Shown here in pieces: positions 1 through 6,581 of a DNA stretch of 15,200 nucleotides. The stretch comes from CAZCTO01 sp964501725 (GTDB taxonomy: Bacteria > Bacillota > Clostridia > Saccharofermentanales > Saccharofermentanaceae). Within the stretch, counting starts at the first letter, position 1; each line of letters starts with the position of its first letter. The notes under the pieces are model-generated. The model did no database searches. It was given only the letters and a program-made list of their open reading frames with translations, and had not been told where the DNA came from. Location of the stretch: positions 1-15,200 of the forward strand of contig CAZCTO010000030.1 of assembly GCA_964501725.1 (NCBI GenBank), read 5' to 3'. Both the position numbers and the translations under genes were made by a program.

Positions 1-1118
1 TCGGACTCAATGAGCCCTCGACCAGCATCAAGGATGACGAACTTCAAATCATCGAAAAAGCCTTCGAAACGGGGGTTGCCGCCCCGGTTCAAATCACCAA
101 CCGCACCGGCAAGAAAGTGCTTGTCATCGGCGGCGGCCCGGCGGGTCTTGCCGCGGCATATCAACTGAACCGCAAAGGCCACGAGGTAACCGTTTGCGAA
201 AGAGCCGACCGGATGGGCGGGCTTTTGATGTACGGTATTCCGAATATGAAGCTCGACAAGAAGATTATTGACCGGCGCCTCCGGATGATGGAAAAAGAGG
301 GCGTGAAGTTCAAATGCAACGCCTCGATTACCTCCAAGGAGCAGGCAGATCAAATCCTCTCCGAATACGACGCCGTGGTGATGTGCTGCGGATCGACCAA
401 GGCCAGGGACCTGAACGTACCCGGAAGAGACGCTGACGGAGTTTTTTTTGCCGTTGATTTTTTAAGCCGCAATACGAAGAGCCTTCTGGACTCTAAGCTT
501 GCCGACGGCAAAGCCATTTCCGCTTCCGGAAAGCATGTGGTCATCGTCGGCGGCGGTGACACCGGAACGGACTGTGCCGCAACCGCGGTTCGGCAGGGAG
601 CGAAATCGGTCACCCAAATTGAAATCATGGCATGCCCTCCGGTGCAGCGAGCGCCCGGAAACCAATGGCCGGAATGGCCGATGGTCTATAAGCAGGACTA
701 CGGTCAGCAGGAAGTCGAGTTCACGTTCGGAGCCGATCCGAGACGCTGGCTGACGACCGTGACGCGGGTGAATAAGGATGGTAACAATCATATTGTTTCC
801 GTCGATATTACCGAAGTTTCCTGGGAAAAAACAGACAAGGGTTTCCTCCCCGTGCCCGTTCCGGGAAGCGGGAAGACCATCCCGTGCGATTTATTGCTCG
901 TTGCGATGGGGTTTACCGGCCCGGAGGAAGCGGTCATGGACGCTTTTTCCGTGGAAAGAAATGGCAGAGGCTATCCGGAAGGCGACGGGCTTTACCGGAC
1001 GTCAAATCCAAAAGTGTTTACCGCCGGCGATCAGCGGAGAGGCCAGTCCCTTGTGGTGTGGGCGATATCGGAAGGAGTCCGCTGCGCGGGCGTCGTCAGC
1101 GAGGTATTAGGCGGGTAA
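1..1118 (+). CDS. gltD: Glutamate synthase (NADPH) small subunit, 5'-truncated by window edge
   Basis: This is the 3' part of the small (beta) subunit of glutamate synthase, which takes electrons from NADPH through FAD and Fe-S clusters to the large subunit, where 2-oxoglutarate plus glutamine become two glutamates. The reading frame is open from base 3, giving 371 visible residues of a family of roughly 480-490; the cysteine-rich 4Fe-4S N-terminus lies upstream. The first FAD-binding glycine motif (VLVIGGGPAGLAAA) is at about 118-160, preceded by the family's RTGKK linker. A second dinucleotide motif (VVIVGGGDTGTD, about 537-572) should bind NADPH. The C-terminal VFTAGDQRRGQSLVVWAI segment is typical of GltD. 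An internal ATG at 117 falls inside the FAD domain and is not the start. Oddity: the linker reads ETGVAAP, whereas relatives usually have a tryptophan after the glycine. A terminator follows directly. Confidence 0.95.
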   Translation, partial: GLNEPSTSIKDDELQIIEKAFETGVAAPVQITNRTGKKVLVIGGGPAGLAAAYQLNRKGHEVTVCERADRMGGLLMYGIPNMKLDKKIIDRRLRMMEKEGVKFKCNASITSKEQADQILSEYDAVVMCCGSTKARDLNVPGRDADGVFFAVDFLSRNTKSLLDSKLADGKAISASGKHVVIVGGGDTGTDCAATAVRQGAKSVTQIEIMACPPVQRAPGNQWPEWPMVYKQDYGQQEVEFTFGADPRRWLTTVTRVNKDGNNHIVSVDITEVSWEKTDKGFLPVPVPGSGKTIPCDLLLVAMGFTGPEEAVMDAFSVERNGRGYPEGDGLYRTSNPKVFTAGDQRRGQSLVVWAISEGVRCAGVVSEVLGG

Positions 1119-1160
1119 AAAGAGGGCGAGTTTTCTCAGGCAAGATACGATTATTAAATA

Positions 1161-1195
1161 AAAGGCTCTTTCTTCGGAGAGAGTCTTTTTTCTTT
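1161..1195 (+). terminator. Rho-independent terminator after gltD
   Basis: The arms 1164-1172 (GGCTCTTTC) and 1177-1185 (GAGAGAGTC) pair over 9 bp with two G-U wobbles around a TTCG tetraloop, followed by a T-rich run (1186-1195). It separates gltD from the next operon. Confidence 0.88.
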
Positions 1196-1202
1196 CTGCC
1201 CC

Positions 1203-1231
1203 TTGACAAGCGAATAATCGGGTCGTATAGT
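1203..1231 (+). promoter_or_regulatory. Consensus sigma-A promoter of the GntR/ABC operon
   Basis: TTGACA (1203-1208) and TATAGT (1226-1231) are separated by exactly 17 bp. The start of the GntR-type regulator gene is about 100 bp downstream, so the mRNA has a leader of roughly 90 nt. Such a strong promoter fits a gene set held off by its own repressor. Confidence 0.85.
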
Positions 1232-1251
1232 TAGCTACAAGAGCAACTAAC
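1230..1251. promoter_or_regulatory. Candidate operator for the YtrA-type repressor
   Basis: The inverted repeat GTTAG (1230-1234) ... CTAAC (1247-1251) begins at the -10 element and covers the expected transcription start. Self-repression through an inverted repeat at the operon promoter is known for YtrA-type GntR regulators. Assigning this repeat to the regulator at 1332 is inference from position and symmetry. Confidence 0.5.
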
Positions 1252-1331
1252 CAACGAACACAACACAGACCGTCGATCAATAGAGTTTTCAGAATATAAA
1301 GAAGACTACTTTGCAGGAGAGGAGAAAAAGA

Positions 1332-1700
1332 ATGGATTTACGATTTGAGGAAGAACGGCCGATTTTTATTCAACTGGCGGAACAGTTGGAAGACGGAATT
1401 CTGGCCGGCGCTTTTCCCGAGGAATCCCAGATTCCTTCGACAACGGAAATATCCGTGCGCTTCAAAATGAACCCGGCTACGGCGCTTAAAGGCATCAACA
1501 TTCTGGTCGATGAAAATATTATTTATAAGAAGAGAGGGTTGGGCATGTTTGTTTCCAAAGGTGCGGTCAAGGTTTTACGCGAAAAAAGAAAGAGCCAGTT
1601 TTTCGATCGGTATGTGGTAGCAATGGCTTCCGAAGCCAAACGGCTCAACATCTCCGCGGATGAAGTCTTTGAAATGATTAAGAGGGGGTATTCGGCATGA
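1332..1700 (+). CDS. GntR-family (YtrA subfamily) transcriptional repressor
   Basis: A 122-residue protein made of an N-terminal winged helix-turn-helix (about residues 8-75, with PIFIQLAEQLEDGILAG and the recognition segment IPSTTEISVRFKMNPATALK) and only a short helical tail. This small size without a large effector domain is the hallmark of the YtrA subfamily, whose members repress the ABC-transporter operons they head. The start chosen is the ATG at 1332, preceded by an AGGAGAGGAG ribosome binding site at 1315-1324; an in-frame TTG at 1311 lies before that site and is unlikely. The stop overlaps the start of the ATPase gene (ATGA at 1697-1700), indicating translational coupling. The effector is unknown; relatives often respond to cell-envelope-active compounds. 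Confidence 0.9.
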   Translation: MDLRFEEERPIFIQLAEQLEDGILAGAFPEESQIPSTTEISVRFKMNPATALKGINILVDENIIYKKRGLGMFVSKGAVKVLREKRKSQFFDRYVVAMASEAKRLNISADEVFEMIKRGYSA

Positions 1701-2548
1701 GTTCCATTGAACTGGTTGGAATTTCGAAAAACTTCGGGAATGTTAATGCGCTTAGCGATATCAATCTGAAGTTCGAGGAAGGGAAAATTTACGGGCTCCT
1801 GGGACGTAACGGAGCCGGCAAAACGACGATGCTGAAGATTATGTATGAGATGCTTTTTCCTTCGACCGGCAAGATTCGTGTGGATGATCGGGAGATCACC
1901 GGAGATGACACCGCCCTCGGAAAAATGTTCTTCATCGGAGAAAACAATTACTTCCCGGATTCATTCTCCGTCGAAAAGGCATTCTATTGGATGAAGCAGT
2001 TCAGGACGGAATTTGATCCGGAGTACGCGAAGAGTCTGGCCGATGCGTTCGGACTCAATATCAAGAAGAAAATCAAGTCGTTGTCGACAGGTTACACATC
2101 TATTTTCAAAAACATTCTCGCGCTGGCCTCCAACGCGCCGTTCATTCTTCTGGATGAGCCGGTTCTCGGACTGGATGCGAATCATCGCGATATGTTCTAC
2201 AAATTCATGATTGAAAAGTACAGCGAGTCGCCTTTTACCGCGGTTATATCCACACACCTGATCGAGGAGGTCGCAAGCGTGGTGGAGCATGTTGTTATTG
2301 TTAAGGAAGGGCACATTATCCGTGACGAGTCCCGCGAGACACTTCTGGAATCAGGTTATTCGGTCAGCGGGCGCGCGGAAGATGTGCGGGCGTTTATCAG
2401 CGGAAGAGAAGTTCTGGGAGTTGACGCGCTGGGTGGATTTGAGACCGCCTATTTATTTGGACAGTGTCCGAAGAATGAAGTCCCGGAGAGCCTCGAAATC
2501 AGCAAGATGAGCCTGCAGCGTCTTTTCATTCAGTTAACGAATTCGTAA
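1697..2548 (+). CDS. ABC transporter ATP-binding protein (YtrB-like)
   Basis: A 283-residue cytoplasmic ATPase subunit that should energise the membrane protein encoded next. Visible motifs in order: Walker A GRNGAGKTT (residues 36-44), signature LSTGY (129-133, a variant of LSGGQ), Walker B FILLDE (149-154, catalytic Glu154), D-loop GLD (158-160) and H-loop His187. At the Q-loop position the sequence is FIGENNYF, so the usual glutamine appears replaced by Glu82. After about residue 210 comes a divergent C-terminal extension. The variant signature occurs in ATPases of YtrA-controlled operons and other small exporters. It overlaps the repressor gene by 4 bp and is followed after 14 bp by the permease gene. 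Substrate unknown. Confidence 0.92.
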   Translation: MSSIELVGISKNFGNVNALSDINLKFEEGKIYGLLGRNGAGKTTMLKIMYEMLFPSTGKIRVDDREITGDDTALGKMFFIGENNYFPDSFSVEKAFYWMKQFRTEFDPEYAKSLADAFGLNIKKKIKSLSTGYTSIFKNILALASNAPFILLDEPVLGLDANHRDMFYKFMIEKYSESPFTAVISTHLIEEVASVVEHVVIVKEGHIIRDESRETLLESGYSVSGRAEDVRAFISGREVLGVDALGGFETAYLFGQCPKNEVPESLEISKMSLQRLFIQLTNS

Positions 2549-2562
2549 GGGGGTAAAAGAAA

Positions 2563-3315
2563 ATGAAATTAGTTCCAGCCGTCAAATATAATGTTCAGGA
2601 TGTCGTCACCAAAACGATTCCGATTTTTTACGGTTTCTTTGTCTTTATGGCGCTGTTGTTATTTATCGCAAGTAAAGTTCCGTCGTGGGATGTGGAAGGA
2701 AGCTTTTCGGGCATCTCGATCAATTCCTCTATTCTGCTTATTGTAGTAGGGCTGATTTTCACCCGACCGACATTCCGGTTTTTAACGCAAATGGGCGTGA
2801 GTCATAAAACGCAGATCGCCGCGAAAATTATCGGAGTCGTCCTGATATCTGCAGTGGTCGTTTTGGCAGACCGATTGGCGAATGTTATCTTTACCTATTT
2901 ATTCAAAGCCTCTTCCATAACATTCGAGTCATCAGATCCTTCTTATATGCCTTTTAACGATACGTTATCCGGCCTCGGGCCTGTCGCGCGCGAAATGATA
3001 AAAATCGGCTTAGAGTTTATGAATCGTGTGATGTTTTTTGCGGGTGCGGTGCTCGTTGCCATGCTGTATGCAAGGATGAGCGCATTTGTTAAGGTGACTG
3101 TTACCATCGGTGTTCCGGTTCTGCTCATTTTTGGATTAGCGGTTCTGGTCGATTTCGTTCCGGAACAGATCAAAAATATGTTCGATACCCTTGGAAAAAT
3201 CACCGGTCTTTCAAACGGAAAACCGATCAATAACATTCTTTGCATGGTGGTTGTGACCGTGATCTTCTTCGGACTTCTTTATCTGGCCATGCGTCGGGCA
3301 CCGGTGAAGGACTGA
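2563..3315 (+). CDS. ABC transporter permease, six predicted membrane helices
   Basis: A 250-residue integral membrane protein with hydrophobic segments near residues 18-38, 52-67, 85-105, 150-168, 175-197 and 223-243, consistent with the six-helix permease of an ABC-2-like exporter. I recognise no further family motif. Between helices 3 and 4 lies a loop of about 40 residues (around 108-148). The ATG at 2563 is preceded by AAGGGGG at 2547-2553, which overlaps the stop codon of the ATPase gene, so the two are probably co-translated. With the repressor and ATPase it forms a complete self-regulated transporter unit. Direction and substrate cannot be read from the sequence; export of a toxic compound or a role in envelope stress is the usual inference for such units. 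Confidence 0.8.
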   Translation: MKLVPAVKYNVQDVVTKTIPIFYGFFVFMALLLFIASKVPSWDVEGSFSGISINSSILLIVVGLIFTRPTFRFLTQMGVSHKTQIAAKIIGVVLISAVVVLADRLANVIFTYLFKASSITFESSDPSYMPFNDTLSGLGPVAREMIKIGLEFMNRVMFFAGAVLVAMLYARMSAFVKVTVTIGVPVLLIFGLAVLVDFVPEQIKNMFDTLGKITGLSNGKPINNILCMVVVTVIFFGLLYLAMRRAPVKD

Positions 3316-3343
3316 TCAGCCGGAGCAAAGAAGCGACAAACGG

Positions 3344-3396
3344 AAAAAGGGCTGTCTCAAATGACTCGTAATGATGTCGGATGAGGCGGCCTTTTT
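3344..3396. terminator. Long imperfect hairpin, likely terminator of the transporter operon
   Basis: AAAAAGGGCTGTCTCA (3344-3359) pairs with TGAGGCGGCCTTTTT (3382-3396): 15 pairs including two G-U wobbles and one bulged G, with a 22-nt loop. The A tract on the left and T tract on the right make it usable on both strands, though only the + strand has an adjacent upstream gene. Confidence 0.7.
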
Positions 3397-3652
3397 GATG
3401 CTGTACGGGAACAAGGGAGAATGCCGACTCCCGGGCGGCTGAGGTTTGCAGTTGCGTCCTCCGGGAAGAGCTGTTTACAGGAAGAACAGCTTCTTTTCGC
3501 GCGAGTGCGTCACAGCGCTCAGCCGCACACACAAAACGGTCAAAATGAAAGTTGGTTGAAAATTGCCTGCAAAAGAATGAATGTTTGAGCGGAAAAGAAT
3601 GAAAAAATTGCCATATAGTGAAATGCCGCGACATAAAACTTGCAATTTAGCA
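3397..3652. other. Non-coding stretch upstream of the glnA promoter
   Basis: No convincing gene is seen; the frames open here have atypical composition. It holds a 7-bp perfect hairpin, AGCTGTT (3469-3475) with AACAGCT (3485-3491), followed by TCTTTTC, which may be a weak terminator, and a smaller stem GAGTGC/GCGCTC starting near 3503. The last 20 bp contain ATAAAACTTGCAA (3633-3645), also present upstream of pyrG. Confidence 0.5.
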
Positions 3653-3681
3653 TTGACACCACCATGTAAGGTATATATACT
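3653..3681 (+). promoter_or_regulatory. Promoter of the glnA operon
   Basis: TTGACA (3653-3658) and TATACT (3676-3681) have a 17-bp spacer, close to the sigma-A consensus. Transcription should begin near 3688, giving a leader of about 60 nt. A TTGCAA palindrome sits 7 bp upstream of the -35 element. No GlnR/TnrA-type box (TGTNA-N7-TNACA) was recognised. Confidence 0.88.
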
Positions 3682-3701
3682 TATGATGTTAGAAAAGGCC
3701 G

Positions 3702-3731
3702 GGGCATTCCTTTTTCGGAAGCCCTTTGTGT
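3702..3731 (+). promoter_or_regulatory. Leader hairpin with T-rich tail before glnA, candidate attenuator
   Basis: GGGCATTCC (3702-3710) pairs with GGAAGCCC (3717-3724), an 8-bp stem with one bulged A around the hexaloop TTTTTC, followed by TTTGTGTTTT. The stem plus U-rich tail in a short leader resembles an intrinsic terminator, which would make sense with an ANTAR antiterminator encoded just downstream. The loop lacks the A at position 1 and G at position 4 of known ANTAR-binding hexaloops, so regulation by that protein is inference. Confidence 0.45.
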
Positions 3732-3750
3732 TTTATCCGGGAGGTCCTTT

Positions 3751-5079
3751 ATGCACTATACAAAAGAAGACATTATCCGCATCGTGGAAGAACAGGGAGT
3801 ACGATTCATCCGCCTCCAATTCACCGATATCGCCGGCTCACTGAAAAACGTCGCGATTACACCGAGCCAGCTTGTGAAAGCACTCGATAACGAGTGTATG
3901 TTTGACGGATCTTCGATTGAGGGTTTTGCCCGGATCGAAGAGTCGGACATGTATCTCCGGCCGGATTTGGATACGTTTGTTATTTTTCCGTGGCGCCCCC
4001 AGCAGGGGAAGGTCGCGCGACTGATTTGCGATGTTTATACGCCCGAAGGAAAACCTTTTGAAGGAGATCCCCGGTATGTCCTGAAAAAAGCAATCGCTGA
4101 GGCAAAGGCAATCGGATATACCTTCAATGTCGGGCCGGAAGTGGAGTTTTTCCTCTTTAATGCGGACGCCGAAGGCAAACCGACGACGAAGAGCCTGGAC
4201 GAGGGCGGCTATTTTGATCTGGAGCCGGTCGGTCAGGGAGAAGATGTCCGTCGGGAAATTGTACTGACCCTTGAGGAAATGGGTTTTGAGATTGAAGCTT
4301 CGCATCACGAAGTTGCCAAGGGACAGCACGAGATCGATTTTCGATTTGATGAGGCGCTGCGCACCGCGGATAACGTGATGACATTTAAATTAGCGGTCAG
4401 CTCCATTGCGAAGCGTTACGGCATGCACGCATCCTTTATGCCTAAGCCCGTGTTCGGAATTAACGGTTCCGGAATGCACACCAATATGTCGCTTTCCAAA
4501 GGCGGCGTCAACATTTTCGCGGATATGAACAGCCCGGACGGTTTATCGCCGGAAGCAAAAAGCTTCATCGCCGGTATCATCGCTCATATCAAGGGGATGT
4601 GCGCGATCACCAATCCTCTGGTGAACTCCTATAAGAGGCTGGTCCCCGGATATGAGGCGCCATGCTATATTGCGTGGTCCGGAAGAAATCGCAGCCCCCT
4701 GATCCGTGTACCCGCGGCGCGCGGTCAAAGTACCCGTATCGAACTTCGCAGTCCGGATCCTTCCTGTAATCCGTATCTTGAGCTGGCGTTGTGCCTCGCG
4801 GCCGGACTCGACGGAATAAAAAAAGGCCTGATTCCGCCCGAATCAACGGATGCGAATATCTATCATATGGATGATGAGGAGCGCGCTCTCCGGGACATCA
4901 ACAGCCTGCCGAGGAATTTGGAAGAAGCCCTCGACGAAATGGAAAAAGATGATCTGGTGATGGACACCCTCGGAAAACATGTCTCCGATAAGCATATTTC
5001 CGCAAAGCGCCGGGAATGGGAAGAGTATCAGATCAGCGTATCGCAATGGGAAATTGACCGTTACTTACTCAGATTTTAA
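3751..5079 (+). CDS. glnA: Glutamine synthetase, type I (GSI-alpha)
   Basis: ATP-dependent condensation of glutamate and ammonia to glutamine, the central nitrogen-assimilation step, as a cytoplasmic dodecamer. The 442-residue length matches the short Bacillota GSI-alpha form (about 444) rather than the longer adenylylated GSI-beta. Motifs in order: FDGSSIEGF near residue 50, the metal-binding GPEVEFFLF, EASHHEVAKGQHEIDFRF, the ATP-site segment MPKPVFGINGSGMHTNMSL, the catalytic loop region NSYKRLVPGYEAP, and RVPAARGQSTRIELRSPDPS. The C-terminus (VSQWEIDRYLLRF) resembles the B. subtilis tail involved in feedback control. The start ATG at 3751 follows GGGAGGTCC (3740-3748). It leads an operon with the ANTAR regulator 40 bp downstream; no terminator is seen between them. 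Confidence 0.98.
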   Translation: MHYTKEDIIRIVEEQGVRFIRLQFTDIAGSLKNVAITPSQLVKALDNECMFDGSSIEGFARIEESDMYLRPDLDTFVIFPWRPQQGKVARLICDVYTPEGKPFEGDPRYVLKKAIAEAKAIGYTFNVGPEVEFFLFNADAEGKPTTKSLDEGGYFDLEPVGQGEDVRREIVLTLEEMGFEIEASHHEVAKGQHEIDFRFDEALRTADNVMTFKLAVSSIAKRYGMHASFMPKPVFGINGSGMHTNMSLSKGGVNIFADMNSPDGLSPEAKSFIAGIIAHIKGMCAITNPLVNSYKRLVPGYEAPCYIAWSGRNRSPLIRVPAARGQSTRIELRSPDPSCNPYLELALCLAAGLDGIKKGLIPPESTDANIYHMDDEERALRDINSLPRNLEEALDEMEKDDLVMDTLGKHVSDKHISAKRREWEEYQISVSQWEIDRYLLRF

Positions 5080-5119
5080 CATCAGCCAGCTATTTTATTG
5101 ATCTGCGTCAGGAGGGGTT

Positions 5120-5704
5120 ATGAGAAGTATAATACTTGCCGTTTCCAACCCTGATTTCGGCTCACGGATCAGCCAAATTCTCATCCGCGCGGGACTTCCG
5201 GTCCGGGTCGTTCCCTTTAACGGCGGAAGCATTCTCCGGCAGGCGATGCGACTCGGGGACGGCGGAGTCGTCATCTTCCATCCGGATCTTCCGGATATGA
5301 GTGTCACAGAAATTCATTCCATGATGCCGGAGACATTTGACTTCATCATCCTCGGCCATTCGAGCCGGGAAACAGAAATTGACCGCCTCGACGGAGTGAC
5401 CGTACTGAATCTTCCCGTCCCGGGAACCGCTTTGGCGGAGGCTGCATCGAATCTGCTTGAGTACCGGACGACGGTTGTCGGCAGTCGTGGGTCCTACGGA
5501 AGACTTCCTCCGGCAAAGCCTTCGTCCGTAAAAAGATCTTTAGCCGAAGAAAACATATTACTTGAAGCAAAAAAACACATGATGAACGCTTATCACATGA
5601 CCGAAGACCAGGCACACCGGTATTTGCAGCAGGAGAGCATGAAAACCGGAATACGGATCATTGAAATAGCAAGGAGAATCAATGAGACGGAAAAAGACGC
5701 ATAA
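5120..5704 (+). CDS. ANTAR-domain antitermination regulator with pseudoreceiver (NitR-like)
   Basis: A 194-residue protein with an N-terminal receiver-like domain (about 1-115) and a C-terminal ANTAR RNA-binding domain (about 138-190; LLEAKKHMMNAYHMTEDQAHRYLQQ.. then IRIIEIARRI). ANTAR proteins bind paired RNA hairpins and prevent terminator formation. In the receiver half, the beta-3 aspartate position appears to be His54 (VVIFHPDLPDM) and the N-terminal acidic pair is Ser9-Asn10, so normal phosphorylation is unlikely. An ANTAR regulator (NitR) is known next to glnA in Clostridium saccharobutylicum, where it is linked to nitrogen control; this gene is in the same context. A strong AGGAGGGG site precedes the ATG at 5120, and the stop lies 12 bp before dapF. 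The natural target would be the glnA leader and perhaps gltBD. Confidence 0.88.
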   Translation: MRSIILAVSNPDFGSRISQILIRAGLPVRVVPFNGGSILRQAMRLGDGGVVIFHPDLPDMSVTEIHSMMPETFDFIILGHSSRETEIDRLDGVTVLNLPVPGTALAEAASNLLEYRTTVVGSRGSYGRLPPAKPSSVKRSLAEENILLEAKKHMMNAYHMTEDQAHRYLQQESMKTGIRIIEIARRINETEKDA

Positions 5705-5716
5705 AAGAGGTGAAAC

Positions 5717-6550
5717 GTGATTCAGTTTACGAAAATGCAGGGACTCGGAAACGACTACATCTATATTTATACAGACAGGGACCGTATTCCGGATCCGGGC
5801 AAGCTTGCTCTTCAAATCAGCGACCGGCATTTCGGGATCGGATCGGACGGACTGGTGCTGATCCTTCCGTCCGACACGGCGGACTTTACGATGGACATGT
5901 ATAATGCCGACGGGTCCCGGGGCAGGATGTGCGGCAACGCGATCCGCTGCGTCGGTAAATACGTTTTCGAGCGCGGTCATACGCAAAAAACAACTCTGAC
6001 CATTGAGACCTTAAGCGGAGTGAAAACACTGAATTTAGACGTCCGTGACGGCAAGGTGCGCTCTGTTTCGGTGGATATGGGCGCACCGGTTTTCGAGGCG
6101 TCGCGCATACCGGTCATTTCCGATTCGACCGAAGCGATCGAAGAGCCGATCCGGGTCGGGGAGATCGAATACAAGATGACCTGCGTTTCAATGGGTAACC
6201 CGCATGCGGTCATTTTCACGGAAAATATTGATTCGTTGGATCTGACCCGGATCGGGCCGCTTTTTGAAAAACATCCCCGTTTCCCGGACAGAATTAACAC
6301 AGAGTTTATTGAGGTCACGGATCACAAAAATCTTCGCATGCGCGTATGGGAGCGCGGCGCCGGAGAGACACTTGCCTGCGGGACCGGTGCATGCGCCGCG
6401 TTGGCCGCCGCCGTGAGAACAGGCCGTTGCGACCGTGGCGCCGTCGTTCATTTGAGAGGCGGAGACCTCCGGATCGACTGGCAAAATGACGCGGACGGAA
6501 TCATCATGACCGGCGGCGCCGAATTCGTTTTTGACGGATGGCTGGAATAA
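5717..6550 (+). CDS. dapF: Diaminopimelate epimerase
   Basis: Converts LL-diaminopimelate to meso-diaminopimelate without cofactor, using two cysteines as acid/base. Both are present: Cys72 in YNADGSRGRMCGNAIRCVG and Cys221 in GAGETLACGTGACAAL. The N-terminal signature FTKMQGLGNDYIYI is also typical, and 277 residues is the normal length. The GTG start at 5717 is supported by AGAGGTG at 5706-5712 and by the family N-terminus beginning at this residue. It lies 12 bp after the ANTAR gene and 31 bp before dapL, the enzyme that makes its substrate, so the two form a functional pair for lysine and peptidoglycan precursor synthesis. Confidence 0.97.
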   Translation: MIQFTKMQGLGNDYIYIYTDRDRIPDPGKLALQISDRHFGIGSDGLVLILPSDTADFTMDMYNADGSRGRMCGNAIRCVGKYVFERGHTQKTTLTIETLSGVKTLNLDVRDGKVRSVSVDMGAPVFEASRIPVISDSTEAIEEPIRVGEIEYKMTCVSMGNPHAVIFTENIDSLDLTRIGPLFEKHPRFPDRINTEFIEVTDHKNLRMRVWERGAGETLACGTGACAALAAAVRTGRCDRGAVVHLRGGDLRIDWQNDADGIIMTGGAEFVFDGWLE

Positions 6551-6581
6551 AAAATATAGCGATCGCAAAGGAGCGACACAT

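Noticed and set aside
1311..1331. TTG start giving the GntR regulator seven more residues
   Set aside because: The ribosome binding site AGGAGAGGAG lies downstream of that codon and is well spaced for the ATG at 1332.
3227..3634. Minus-strand frame of 135 codons between the permease and glnA
   Set aside because: It overlaps the permease end and the terminator hairpin, and its composition (many Ser, Arg, Phe) is unlike the real genes.
3682..3750. Glutamine riboswitch before glnA
   Set aside because: The leader is too short and the multi-helix glutamine aptamer, known mainly from cyanobacteria and marine metagenomes, is not seen.
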